From Escallonia rubra (Eukaryota > Streptophyta > Magnoliopsida > Escalloniales > Escalloniaceae), in the NCBI GenBank assembly GCA_033065855.1, contig JAVXUO010002581.1, positions 868,001 to 932,000 of the forward strand: 64,000 bases of DNA, written 5' to 3'. The position numbers and the translations under genes are program-made. Positions 37,361 through 48,359 of this stretch are shown piece by piece. The notes below the pieces were generated by a model. It was not told the DNA's origin. It ran no database searches and saw only the letters and a program-made list of their open reading frames with translations. Each line of letters starts with the position of its first letter. Within the stretch, counting starts at the first letter, position 1.

Positions 37361-37736
37361 ACAATTCGCCAATCTACCACGGGGCAGTATAAACTTCCTC
37401 GTCTTTCATAAATGCTTGCTACAGATGAATTAAATAATTTTTTTCCAGCTAAATCCTTTATTTTCTTGGGATTGTAGTTCAATTGGTCAGAGCTAGAGAT
37501 CTCAAAAGGGCCGGCCTGGCGCGGTCCTAAGTGGTGAACAGTGCGGCCCTGGTCCATAGGGCCAAGGGCCAGGGCCAGGCCATGAAAATTTCCAAAAAAG
37601 CCCGGCCCGGGTCAGGTCCGGCCCTGGCCCTCTTTTCGACCATCTTTTTGGCCCTTTTTTGGCCCAACCCTTTGGCCTTAAATCTGGCTCTAAACCATTT
37701 TGAGTCACATTTTTTTTCTTTCCCCTTCTTTCTCAT

Positions 37737-37740
<4 letters not shown>

Positions 37741-37780
<40 letters not shown>
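37741..37780. repeat. (CA)n microsatellite
   Basis: About 20 CA units followed by a short CT run, inside the hAT. Confidence 0.95.
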
Positions 37781-37784
<4 letters not shown>

Positions 37785-38368
37785 CTCTCTTTTTCTCTAC
37801 CTCATATATTTTTTTTATTTTTTTTACTTTTTCGACATGCACATTTCTTTTCAGCTCATGATGATGGTTTATACTTCTTTATCAAATTTTACTTGCAATC
37901 ATCTTTTGTACTAGTTTCATGGAATTATGAAGAGAAAATATATATTTGTTTGTCTAGGAACTAGAAACAACACAATTTAGGTAATATAAATGGGGAACAT
38001 AACTCCAGAAAGTACGGGAAAGTTGATAGTAAAAGTGGTCTAATGATGCATGCTTCTAATGAGATACATAATACTACGTAAAATGCAAAGTTAGAGGTAT
38101 GTTTGAGTGAAAATTTTAGAGATATTATTGAAAAAAGTTTTGTAACCTTGTAGGTATCGATTGTTGAGTTTAGATAACAAAAAGCCGTGGCATGAAATTA
38201 AGTGAATTGATAAGAAAAAATGCAAAATGTTTGATAAGAGAAAGTAGGAGCAGATGGATTAGATGAAAATGCTTAACTAATCAACTACTAATCATTCTTG
38301 TTTTCCTAAAATTACAAGAAACCGGTCCTAAGCCCGCATAAAAGGAGGATGGTCTATCAAAAATTTTA

Positions 38369-39580
38369 GGGTTAATTACTCACGGCACCCCTGAGGTTTG
38401 CCCTAAATTACACACGGCCCCCGCCTATCTTTGTAAATTACACTCCGCTCAAAAAATCTAGATTTTTTTGACGGTGTTAACGGCTGGTCATAAAAAGACT
38501 TTTTTGCCCTCGTATATAACTACACAGTGTCTCTTGGGTTTCAGAGGGAAATCAAAACGTCTGGCTTTGGAACTCCCAATGCAGCAGCCACCCATGACCG
38601 ACCTTCCTTCCTTCCACTTTCGAGCTGTCGCCGCTCCCTCTATAAACTCCTCTCTTTGCACCCTTCCTCTCTCCCTCCAAAAATCTCTCTCTAAAAACAT
38701 GTCACTCTTCAGAACCCTCACAAAACGCCGCACCTCTCTGGCCAGATCCTCCCGTTACATGAGCAACATCCCTGAAGACAGCGTGTACGGTGGACCCAAG
38801 CCCCAGAACCACAACCAGAGGGTGACCCTGACTCACCTGCGCCAGAAGCACCGCAAGGGTGAGCCCATAACCATGGTCACCGCCTACGACTACCCCTCCG
38901 CCGTCCACCTTGACTCTGCCGGAATTGACATCTGCCTCGTCGAGGACTCCGCTTCAATGGTGGTTCATGGCCACGACACCACACTGCCTATCACGCTGGA
39001 CGAAATGTTGGTGCACTGTCGTGCCGTTGCGCGCGGCGCTAAGCGGCCGCTCCTGGTCGGGGACCTTCTGTTCGGGACATACGAGTCTAGCTCTCACCAT
39101 GTAGAGTTTCTTTGTGTTACCGTTTTGAATTCGTGGAAAAGGGCTGAATTTATTAGGCTTTGATGTTGTTCCGGCCTGTAATCCTTGTTAAGAGTTGCAA
39201 TACCAATAGTTTTGTGGGGTTGTTTAAATTTCCTGACCTTGACATTTTTTGGTTAGAAGGGAAAGAATGAAGTGAAGGAAGAAAGGAGGAAGAATGAGAA
39301 ATAAATGGGTCTGCAGAAGAGAAAGAGAATGAAGAAGAAGAAGAAAACCTTAAAGGGCAAAAGGGGTTTTATTCAAGAAATGGAGGGCAATTTGGGGATG
39401 AAAAATCCAAAAAGTAAGGGGTCAGAGCATCTTTGGACGGAGTTAGGGTCCCCGTCAATTTTGCGGGGCTCCGTGAAATGCGGGTACAAACCTGGGGGGA
39501 GCGGAGTGTAATTTTTAAAAGATAGGGGGGTTCGCGTGTAATTTAGGGTAAACCTCAGGGGTGCCGTGAGTAATTTACCC
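38369..39580. mobile_element. Pack-MULE carrying a host gene fragment
   Basis: Inverted ends GGGTTAATTACTCACGGCAC / GGGTAAATTACTCACGGCAC stay alike for about 80 bp. The perfect 9-bp AAAATTTTA flanks it (38360-38368, 39581-39589). Long inverted repeats with a 9-bp duplication define Mutator-like elements. Between the ends lies the 5' part of a ketopantoate hydroxymethyltransferase gene plus about 300 bp of GA-rich text of unknown origin, and no transposase. That makes it a Pack-MULE. It is nested in the hAT at 37494-39820. Confidence 0.92.
38699..39100 (+). pseudogene. Captured first exon of ketopantoate hydroxymethyltransferase
   Basis: The 134 codons start [18 protein letters not shown] and run to SSSHH at a GT splice donor. 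KPHMT (panB family) makes ketopantoate for pantothenate/CoA synthesis, in plants in mitochondria. [40 protein letters not shown] and [20 protein letters not shown] are near-exact family text. Family enzymes are about 350 aa, so only the first third is here. Two family-conserved positions differ: VGDS reads VEDS and GDLPFGTY reads GDLLFGTY. The open frame extends upstream to an ATG at 38468 near the MULE end, so a chimeric peptide is possible. Part of the first intron follows 39100. The parent gene is elsewhere. Confidence 0.9.
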
Positions 39581-40129
39581 AAAATTTTATTTCATGTGTT
39601 AATATTTTTGCAACACAAAATAAGAATATAAAAAAAAGGGCCCGGGCCCGCCCCTAAAATTAAGGCCTAGGGCTTGGGCTTGGACATGGCTTGGATTTCT
39701 CAACTTTGGGCCCAAGCCTAGCCCGTTTTTTAGGGATCGAAGCCTTGTTTGGCCCGGCCCGTTTTCTGGCCCTCTGGGCCCGAGCTGGGCCGGCCCAAGC
39801 CCGGCCCTTTGACACCTCTAGTCAGAGCACTACCATATCAAGGCAGAAGTTGTCCATTCGAGCCCTGTCGGGATACAATAAGTACATCAATCCTCCCCCC
39901 TTCATTTGAGAAATTTCATTCTTAAGGGAGTTTTCTTTTTTCCTTTTGTGTTTCGTATTTCTCATCAAATAAACGAAGAGATTTAAATTACTTCAATTGA
40001 TATTGATTAGTAGGAGAAAGACGTATATAAATTAGTCTAATTATTGGTAGCATTGTTGTCAGTTTTTCGATTGCTCCCTACCTATGTAATGGAGTAGGGT
40101 AGTTATTACCAATGTTCTAACTTAAGACT

Positions 40130-40458
40130 GTGGTACTTCTACCTAAGCCGAAAGCTCCCTGCTTGAAAGTTAATAAAACACCCTTAACAAAAACCTTAGT
40201 ACTAGTTGGAAAACAAATAAGGTTCCAAAGTAGTCCAACGAACTCGATGACATGGCCAATGTCCGGGCGATGTGAACACTGCGCAGTTCCAACTACCTTC
40301 ACCTCGTCTTCTCCGTCCCCCCCACCTTCATTTCACACTCCACTCCATCTCTCTCCCTCCAAATCCACCATTAACATTCAGCTCGTAATCGTGATATATA
40401 CACTGGTCACTCCTCCTCAAGCAAAACCCACAAACCCATTTCCTCACATTTCTCTACA
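40130..40458 (+). promoter_or_regulatory. Promoter and 5' leader of LTA2
   Basis: Only about 330 bp separate the plastid-DNA border repeat from the LTA2 start codon. The last 150 bp are rich in CT and CCT runs (about 40305-40360), usual for plant 5' leaders. No clear TATA box is visible. The transposon stack upstream therefore borders, and may have displaced, the distal promoter. Confidence 0.45.
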
Positions 40459-43400
40459 ATGTCTTCCCTCCTCCAATCTAGGGCTCCCGCGCTCTCCTTC
40501 TCCTCCTCCCTCTCCCCTTCTCCCGCCAACCCCTTCCGACGCCCCTCCGCGGCGTTTCCCTCCAGGCCCCGCCGCACAAACACCAAAATCCAGTCCAAGA
40601 TCCGGGAGATCTTCATGCCCGCGTTAAGCTCCACCATGACCGAAGGGAAAATAGTCTCGTGGATCAAATCCGAGGGTGACGTGCTCTCCAAAGGCGAGTC
40701 CGTCGTGGTGGTCGAATCCGATAAGGCCGACATGGACGTGGAAACCTTCTACGGCGGAATCCTCGCCGCCATCGTCGTCGCGGAGGGCGAAACCGCCCCC
40801 GTCGGCGCCCCCATCGGCCTTCTCGCCGAGTCCGAAGCCGAAATCGCCGAAGCCAAGGCGAAAGCCGCCAGCTCAGGCCCCTCAGCTCCGTCCCCGCCGC
40901 CTCCTCCACCTGCTGCGGCAGCTCCACCACCACCACCAACACCGGTAGCAGCAGCACCAGCTCCTTCAGACGGGCCCAAGAAGATTGTGACCACGCCGTT
41001 TGCTAAGAAGCTGGCGAAGCAGCACAAGGTGGACATAAATACGCTGGTGGGTACGGGGCCGTTTGGAAGGATTACGCCGGCGGATGTCGAGGCAGCGGCT
41101 GGAATTAAGCCCAAGAATCCGGTAGCCGTTGTAGCCCCGGTTTCTGCAGCTGAGGCTCCGAAAGCGGCTGCTGCTCCGAAAGCGGCTACATTTGCTGAGA
41201 TTCCAGGGGCTACTACAGTGCCCTTTACCACAATGCAGTCGGCCGTATCTAAGAATATGCTGGAGAGTTTATCCGTGCCGACTTTTCGGGTAGGGTACCC
41301 GGTTTCAACCGATGCCCTCGATGCCCTGTATGCTAAGGTACATTAATTTATGATGTTTGTTACAGCATTGGGTTTAGGACTGGGGGAATTTGTGATTTGA
41401 CTTGGTGTTGATTTTTTAGGTTAAGAAGAAGGGCGTGACGATGACGGCCTTGTTGGCCAAGGCTGCGGCCATGGCCCTCGCACAGCACCCAGTTGTGAAC
41501 TCGAGCTGCAAGGATGGGAAGAGTTTTACGTACAATGGTAGAGTTAATATCGCGGTTGCGGTGGCAATCAATGGTGGGTTGATCACCCCTGTTCTTCAGG
41601 ATGCTGATAAGGTAATTTTGATTGGTAGAGTTCTGTTAAAGATTTGTGAAATATTCCATCTGTTTTACAAGTTTTCGTACATAATTTTCCTCAAATTATA
41701 GGATAAGTGCGAATATATAAATACTGAATCTAATGAAATTAGAAATAGAGATAAGATAAGTATAGTTTGACAAATTAAACTATGGCTAAAACAATTAGTA
41801 GAATCAAACTTACAAGTTCAGAAATCTATTCAAGGAATTTGCAAAAAGGCTAATGGGAAAAAATTGTGAAACAGAGGAGTAAGCAGAATGTTGTTTTCCT
41901 GGTCTTTTTATTGTTGTGGGTAACCCATCTTCTTTGCTGGTGTAGTTGGACCTTTATCTGTTATCTGAAAAATGGAAGGAGCTTGTGGAGAAAGCCCGGT
42001 CAAAGCAACTTCAGCCTCATGAGTACAACTCAGGTTTAATTTTTTGTTATACTAATTTTCCCTCCAGAGCACAATGTCATTTTCAATAATTTAGCTTTGG
42101 TTACCAGGACAGTTGAATTCAACTCGTGAGTTAGAATAAACAAAATTGAATTTTACTCATAGCTGGAATAAAGCTCCAAGTACAGAGAAGAACAGGGGAC
42201 TATGCCAAACATGGCAACTGGACAATCAGAGAATACTAAAGGAAATAGCATAGGCTTATGTTGATATACTTTTTCAAACATATGTTCTGTATAGTTTTGG
42301 TGGTAAAGATGTAAATAGTTTTTTGAGCCATGAATGAAATACAAGGACTTTTGACCAAAAAAAAAAAACAAATTTGAATTTTACTGGTTTTGCATACAGG
42401 GACTTTCACTCTCTCCAACTTGGGCATGTTTGGAGTGGATAGGTTTGATGCTATTCTTCCTCCAGGCCAGGTTAGTTAAGAGAGCCAAAACTCTCACCTA
42501 ACGTCAAACATAAATTTAAGCATTAAATTGTGCATTGTGTTCTCAATTTGATGGATATATCAGGGGGCTATCATGGCTGTTGGAGCATCAAAGCCTACTG
42601 TTGTAGCTGATGCAGATGGATTTTTCAGCGTTAAAAGTAAAATGCTGGTGAGTATAGTTTATAGCTCTTTTCAACATCCATGCTAAAAGAAAATATGCGG
42701 CAATGTATATGTGGGTATTGCAAAACATAATAGTTATATTGGGAATACTTGTGTTGACCAATTTGGTAGCATGCAATTGATATATGATTGAAGATAAAAC
42801 CCCTTCGTTGGTACTTTGATCTGTAGGAATAAACTCAAAACCAGTCTCAAGTAGAGCAGGAATGGAGGATGCATTCAGTCCTGGACTTTATGTGAGGAGG
42901 AGTAGGTTAGGTTTATAAGCCATGGGTCCCACGATATGCCATGGGAAAGTAAATAGGCTAGAGTTGCCTTATTCCCTACCACATCAAGTGTCCTGCTTAT
43001 AGCTTCGGCTATTCAGAACCTGGTTCTCCTGCGTACAGGTTGTCTAAATGTAGCCAGCATATTAGATTTCAGGCCATGGGTTTTTGGTCAAACTTGGTAT
43101 GAAACCATTAGCATATTATATGAGTTCCATTCTCCTTGGCTTACCCTTCTTGTAAGGCAAACCGATGCATACTGTGCCATATATGAAAGTTAGTCTGCCG
43201 TCGCGAACCAAAGAGGTGATTCTAAGCCATCCGTAACCAATAGCAAACCAACTAAGCCTACCCTCTATGCACTGGATACCCAAAGATTGAAGCCTGTACA
43301 TGCTGTGTTCAGAGACGAACCAAGAACTAGGTAGCATTGATATAGGCAACGCAGCACATATGCGGACATTTGACATGGACACAGAACAAGAAGAAACAAA

Positions 43401-46400
43401 ATGATAGTCTTAACATTATACATCATATTCATTTTAAAAGTAAAACTAAGAGTAACCTTATCACTTTGCCATATTCTTCAATCTTTTAAGTTTCAACATT
43501 TCAAAACCTAAGAATTGAAAATGTAAAAGGGAGAAGAAAGGTCTGCCTTAATCACGCAACCTTACCCGCAAAGGGATCAACCTGCTGGGTACGGGTAAAA
43601 CGGGTCCGAGTAAAAATTACCTGTGTATTTTCGGGTAGTCCTTTCTTTCACCCGTATCCTACCCTGGTGGTCCGAGTAAACTCGCGGTAAACAAGCAAGT
43701 TTCAGAATTTTGTTCTTTTTTAAACCAGTTTTCAGTTTTTCATTAATCATGATAGTTCACATATATTTTCTAATTTTTGCTTCTTTCTATTTTATTACTA
43801 GCATATTACTTAGTTGTTATAGGAAGTTTTTATTTAGAGATAAATTAATAAATCAGTTCTAAACCTTTAAAGATAATAATAACAAGTAACAAATAAATAA
43901 CAAAATCAAGCAAATACAAAAGTAGCAACAGTAGCATCAAGCCATAGCCATAGATTCGACTGTTAAGGTGACGGTGGAAGTGGTCAGCAGAAGTGTTCAC
44001 AGCATTCGGCTATGACGGCGGATCCGGTCTGGGGTCTGAGGGGTGACATGGGTGGCAGAAGCTTTGGATCTACGGTGGATGGTGGAGAGGGACGGCGTGT
44101 GGACGATGGATCTGTGGTGGCTTTGCGGAGTCTGTCGTGTGGACTGGTCTGAAGGAACAAATGGACGGCGGAGGCTTTGGATCTACGGTGGACGATGGAA
44201 AGGGATGGCCTGCGGACAGTGGATCTGCGGTGGCCATGCGGGACTCCGTCGTGTGTGGACGGTGGATCTGTGATGGCCGTGAGGACTCCATCATGTGGAC
44301 TGTGGAGTGGACGGTCATAGAGAGATGTTGGGAGGGGGGGGGGGAGGGGCGACGACTGGAAGATAGAAGGAGAAATGAGAATGATGGTGACAGCCTTAAA
44401 ACCTTTATACTAGCTAAAATCCCATGCTATGCATGAGCACGAAAAGGGAGGTAATTCATTATAAAGTGGAAGAAGGGAGGTCATCGGGTCGGATGGTTAG
44501 ACGTCATAGGGTTGGAGGTTACTTTTTGGCCAATTATAGTTTAACAGTTAACACCAATTTAGTTGTATTTTAAAAATGAAAATTTTTAGAAAAAAAGATT
44601 AGAGGTTTGGAAGACAGAGACCCTCTTAATTGAATCCAAGTACATAAGGTATAGATATGCACGAATATCCGGGTAAACTCGGGTAATTTGTACCCGAACC
44701 AAACCAAACCAAACCAGAATTTGCGGGTTGGTTCGGATACGGGTAAAAAAATAAACGGGTTTTTATTTCATATGCCTGTACCAGGGTTTCTTCAGTAGGT
44801 CGGGTCGACCCGCAGTTACTGGCTTATTTTGCCAGGTCTACTTTCCCCTACTTATTGCCTACGGAAGCAGTTGCCCTTCTTCGGATTTACCCGGTGAGGT
44901 GGTGCTTGTGAGTCAGAGTTGAGGCTGTTTCTATTTCGAACGACCACTCACGATGAGCAACCTTACCATTGTGCCAAGAAATCAACACTTTCAAAACCTA
45001 AGAATAGAATAACTCGAAGAATCATTCACATTAGTTTACCCGTTTCGCTTTTATCTTTTCATTTTAGTCAACTGGCTGTTATTTAAATCACGAAGACACC
45101 ATTACATATAGTACAAAGAAAAGGACAGAAGGTAAAATGGTTGCAGCATAAACATGAAATACTCATTTCTATGTACTTGAAAAGACACCATCACAAATAG
45201 CAAAAAAAAGGACAACAGACAAATTGGTTGCAGCATAAACATAGAATACTCATCTTTACCCGAAAAGCTCAGATTACACTACTCTGACTTCGGCAGAGTA
45301 GTGCAAGGTGGTTGTGGTTTGCTGGGCCAAGAGGAAGCTAATCACGTGGTTGCCCTCCCTTGGCATGGTTGAGGTGGCTGATCACAAACTCTACAGTCAT
45401 GCCATAAGATTGGAATTCTCCACAGTTAGAACAGGCACATCAATGACTACTTGCAGGAGGCACCACCGCGCTGAGCATGTGCATCAGGAACACCATACAT
45501 GGTATCCCGCTCCATTGGGGTCTGCAGGCATCAGGGAACACAATAGGAAAAGAGAGCAAAGGGTCATGTCACTCTAGGAGGGTTGGGCTAAATTTTCTGC
45601 AATGAACTATCCAGGGAAAAAGGTCAGACAAGATAAATTCCTTAAGCCATTTCAACCCCTATTTTTCAAACAAGTTATGTGTGCTCAGTGTCTGCCACAC
45701 TTGTAACTTTGTCTTGCTCATTCAAAATAGGTCTATTTTACCTTCCAATCCTCGTTCTATTTTAACACGTACCCTAGAGTGCCACCAAAAACCAAGTACA
45801 TGGTGGCTTAGGGCTGATGAAACTTTCCGAAGGTAGGTCCTACAAGTTAAAATATATATTGGCATTGTTTCGGAAGTGTTGGTCGTAGGAAGTTTAGTAA
45901 AAAGCTTGAGATAATTTTTAGATGCTGGCTATTTCACAGTATTTTAGTTTAGATAACGGGCAAAGAGCTAAAGCTAACTAGGGATTGGTAGATACTAGAT
46001 TATAAAAGTTATATATATAGGGTCGTTCTTCAAGGTGCTGTTGAACAGTGCCTAGTGAACAAGAACATCGGTGTTTTCCTATGGCAAGTTTGGGCTATTA
46101 TGTGTTTAGCTGAGGGGAGCCATTAGTGGTTTTGAAGTTGATAAATTTTTAGTTCATAAGTCTCATTGCTGATACAAGATGGGCATAAAGAAGAAGAACA
46201 ATCTAGGTATAGCAGATTTTATTTCCTCAGAATTGCCCCATAAGTTAATCTAATTTTCAAAAGGAGACCATTGAAGTACAGGATCCTACACTTTTCTGTA
46301 TTAATTTTTTATTCCAAGCATTTTATAAGGATCTTGTTTGGGCCATAAAATTTGCAGAAAATGCATTTTGTCCACGGGTGTAGTAAGAATAAAATTGTGA

Positions 46401-46625
46401 AAAGCACTTTGTTTTGGCACATCAGAAAGTTGGTTCCCTGACATGCCCCAAGAGTGTGTGTGTGTGTGTTTGGGCGCACGCGTGTGCTTGAACTTAGTCA
46501 GTTTGTGCATCTTTTCTCAGGTGAATGTTACAGCTGATCACCGGGTCATCTATGGTGCTGACCTGGCTGCATTCCTTCAGACGTTCTCAAAGATCATTGA
46601 GAACCCAGACAGCTTGACAATGTAG
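40459..46625 (+). CDS. LTA2: Plastid pyruvate dehydrogenase E2, dihydrolipoamide acetyltransferase, 472 aa
   Basis: Six exons: 40459-41337, 41420-41611, 41946-42033, 42400-42470, 42564-42647, 46521-46625, all GT-AG and in phase. The protein transfers the acetyl group from lipoamide to CoA in the chloroplast complex that feeds fatty-acid synthesis. A Ser/Arg/Pro-rich transit peptide covers about residues 1-45. The lipoyl domain follows (about 48-125) with lipoyl Lys89 in VVESDKADMDVETF. A Pro/Ala linker leads to the E1/E3-binding domain (about 176-212, TPFAKKLAKQHKVDINTLVG). The catalytic domain starts near 252 and ends with DHRVIYGADLA (His445). Tyr where other E2s have Asp after DHRxx is normal for plant LTA2. 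Length is close to Arabidopsis At3g25860 (480 aa). Intron 5 is 3.9 kb and filled with repeats. Confidence 0.97.
42158..42369 (+). mobile_element. Poly(A) retroposon in LTA2 intron 3
   Basis: A 212-bp insert ends in an A-run (42357-42368) and is flanked by 16-bp copies (42142-42157 and 42370-42385, sharing TTGAATTTTACT; 15 of 16 match). This is the mark of LINE-driven retroposition. The body has no open frame and I do not recognise it; a LINE tail or SINE is possible. It sits 15 bp from the intron 3 acceptor. Confidence 0.72.
43560..44830. repeat. GGGTA-rich segment in LTA2 intron 5, possible non-autonomous transposon
   Basis: Two blocks rich in GGGTA/TACCC words (about 43590-43690 and 44660-44820) enclose about 1 kb. 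Such subterminal motif clusters are common in non-autonomous hATs, but no clean inverted ends or target duplication were found. TTTCAAAACCTAAGAAT occurs on both sides (about 43497 and 44989) as a direct repeat. Confidence 0.4.
44061..44290. repeat. GC-rich tandem repeat, about 113-bp unit, two copies
   Basis: GCTTTGGATCTACGGTGGA starts units at 44061 and about 44174. It lies inside the GGGTA-rich segment of LTA2 intron 5. The open frames across it reflect the repeat, not a gene. Confidence 0.65.
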
Positions 46626-47442
46626 ATGACGATTTATGCTGATCAAGAGTCGTAATAGATATTGGACAGAATATAGAGTTATCATTAGAAACCTGGTTTG
46701 CAGCAGTAACATCAATTATCTGAGAAGCTATGTTGTGTTTCATTCTTTTTCTGGTTTTGGCAATAGAGTCGGCCAGTCTGAGCAGTTTCTTGAACGGGGC
46801 AATAAACCTGCAAATTTTCCATACAAATAGCAGAGGACATGTTTGTAAGTGGTCAACTTCTGTTGTTGCTAAAATTTTGTGTCTGCATCCTGCAAATTCA
46901 TTGGATAACTAGTATTAATCTTGTGCGTTGTACACAGGACCAACAACAGCTAATTAAAAGCTCATACTTATCTGTCGAATAATAATAACAAATAATGCTA
47001 TTTTCACTTTTTATGAGTTTTCTACCATTTTTAGTAACAATATTAATAATCCACGTGTTAAGGTTTTTATTAATAAAACTCACCTAGAACGGTATAAAAA
47101 GTTTTGCGACATAAGAGAAGATATAATATGAGAGATAATTATATGTATATACAAACATATATATACATATACGTTTTATATGACTTATAATAAAGTAAAA
47201 GGAGGGCGACTAATTTTGCTAGATTATGAAAACATATTAAACTTGTGTAAAATATAGGAAAGTTTTAAGATTTAAATGATATATATAAATTTAAAATTGA
47301 GATAGAGAGATTTGTTTTTAAACGGGATATGCTGACGTGGAAGAGAGAGAAAGTGAAATTTATTTGATTGGTTGAATGTCAAATGGCTTAAAAAGGGGTA
47401 TACCAAGTAGGAAAGAGAATGTTACATTCTCTCGGTTTCGAC

Positions 47443-47477
<35 letters not shown>

Positions 47478-48350
47478 ACTATATCTATGAATATGTATTG
47501 TGTAATTCCGTCAAATTTTCAGCCGCCCTAAATGTGAGAAAATTCGATTTAACCGCGATGAAATGGCTGCAATTTCTTAGTGGCACGCCATCGTTTCAGT
47601 CAAAACATAGCATGATCAAGCTTCCAGCAAAGTTTGGACTTCCCTTTTCGAGTTACAACAAAGACTACTTTATCACGATGAGACCCCGGTATTAGAATGC
47701 CTGTTTGCTATACCAGTTCACTTCTGCCTGAATTGTTGTCCTTTCTAGTAAGGATCAAAACTAGCACCGTTTTTCTCCTCAAGTTATGATCAGTCTTTGA
47801 CTGTGTGTGAGTTGAAAGAACCTTACAAGTTTCAAGTGTTGACACAATATCTCAGATCGAGTTTAAAGCAGATACTTCTTCTGCACCTGTTCGTTTACTA
47901 TTTTTATTTTCATTGTCTTTTATCCAGTAAGGAAATATATGTGTACTTTCAGCGTTTTGGCTAGCCTTTTTTGTAGCTACTTTTTTTTATTTGGTGTTTT
48001 GTGTACTTATATAATCTTCGGTCACTTTTTTTGGTCAAATCGTACATGTGTACTATATTCAGAAAGAATTTAATCTATTCTTTTACATCTTGCCCTTACC
48101 ACCTTCACACAAAAATTTACTATGTTACCTTTGCTTTCCCTTTCAAAGTACCACAACTGGGTCACGTGTCAAGATCATGTTTGAATGTGTATTCTATGCG
48201 TGTGTGAGAGCGAGAGAAGGAAGGGGGGGGGGGGGGGGGTTGTATTCACGATGATGTGACATTAAAGAGAAAAAGGTGAATAGTAACTTGGTGAAGACGT
48301 CTTTCCTAACAGTGGGTAGGAAATAATCTGAAAAAAGTGAAAAATACCTT
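46626..48350. other. 3' flank of LTA2 and intergenic DNA
   Basis: AT-rich 3' untranslated region and spacer. A (TA)n microsatellite lies at about 47448-47475 and a G-run at about 48222-48238. A 65-codon frame at 47498-47695, just after a splice-acceptor-like TTTTCAG, has no recognised family. Confidence 0.5.
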
Positions 48351-48359
48351 TTAAATGTA

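Larger units (their letters stand above)
37494..39820. mobile_element. Non-autonomous hAT in the trnD relic
   Basis: The ends are TAGAGATCTCAAAAGGGCCG and, inverted, TAGAGGTGTCAAAGGGCCGG, with GTCAGAGC repeated on both sides (37486-37493 and 39821-39828). An 8-bp target duplication and TAGAG ends fit hAT. Both subterminal regions are packed with GGCCC/GGGCC motifs. The body without the inserted MULE is about 1.1 kb and has no transposase. A (CA)n microsatellite lies at 37741-37780. Confidence 0.9.
37468..39876 (+). pseudogene. Plastid trnD-GUC relic interrupted by a hAT
   Basis: The first 26 bases (37468-37493, GGGATTGTAGTTCAATTGGT and on) and the last 48 (39829-39876, with ATATCAAGGCAGAAGTTG) together cover chloroplast tRNA-Asp. 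The anticodon GTC of plastid trnD reads ATC here. A hAT with an 8-bp target duplication sits in the D-arm. It is dead as a tRNA. Confidence 0.85.
37265..40104 (+). other. Nuclear insertion of chloroplast DNA (trnY-trnD), split by transposons
   Basis: Without the transposons this is about 0.5 kb of plastid-like sequence: a trnY-GUA relic (37285-37360), a 107-bp spacer with ACAATTCGCCAATCTACCA, a trnD-GUC relic, and downstream text with TACATCAATCCTCCCC. Gene order and strand match the chloroplast trnE-trnY-trnD cluster. Many differences are C-to-T or G-to-A, as expected of plastid DNA decaying in the nucleus. A 25-bp direct repeat with one mismatch (37240-37264 and 40105-40129, containing TTCTAACTTAAGACT) borders the segment and suggests how it entered. 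The outer limits are inferred from that repeat. Confidence 0.82.

Noticed and set aside
40749-41231. 160-codon minus-strand frame
   Set aside because: Antisense shadow of LTA2 exon 1, caused by its Ala/Pro/Gly-rich codons.
47498-47695. 65-codon frame after a splice-acceptor-like site
   Set aside because: The ending looks protein-like, but no family is recognised and there are no neighbouring exons. A homology search returning a plant gene would change this.
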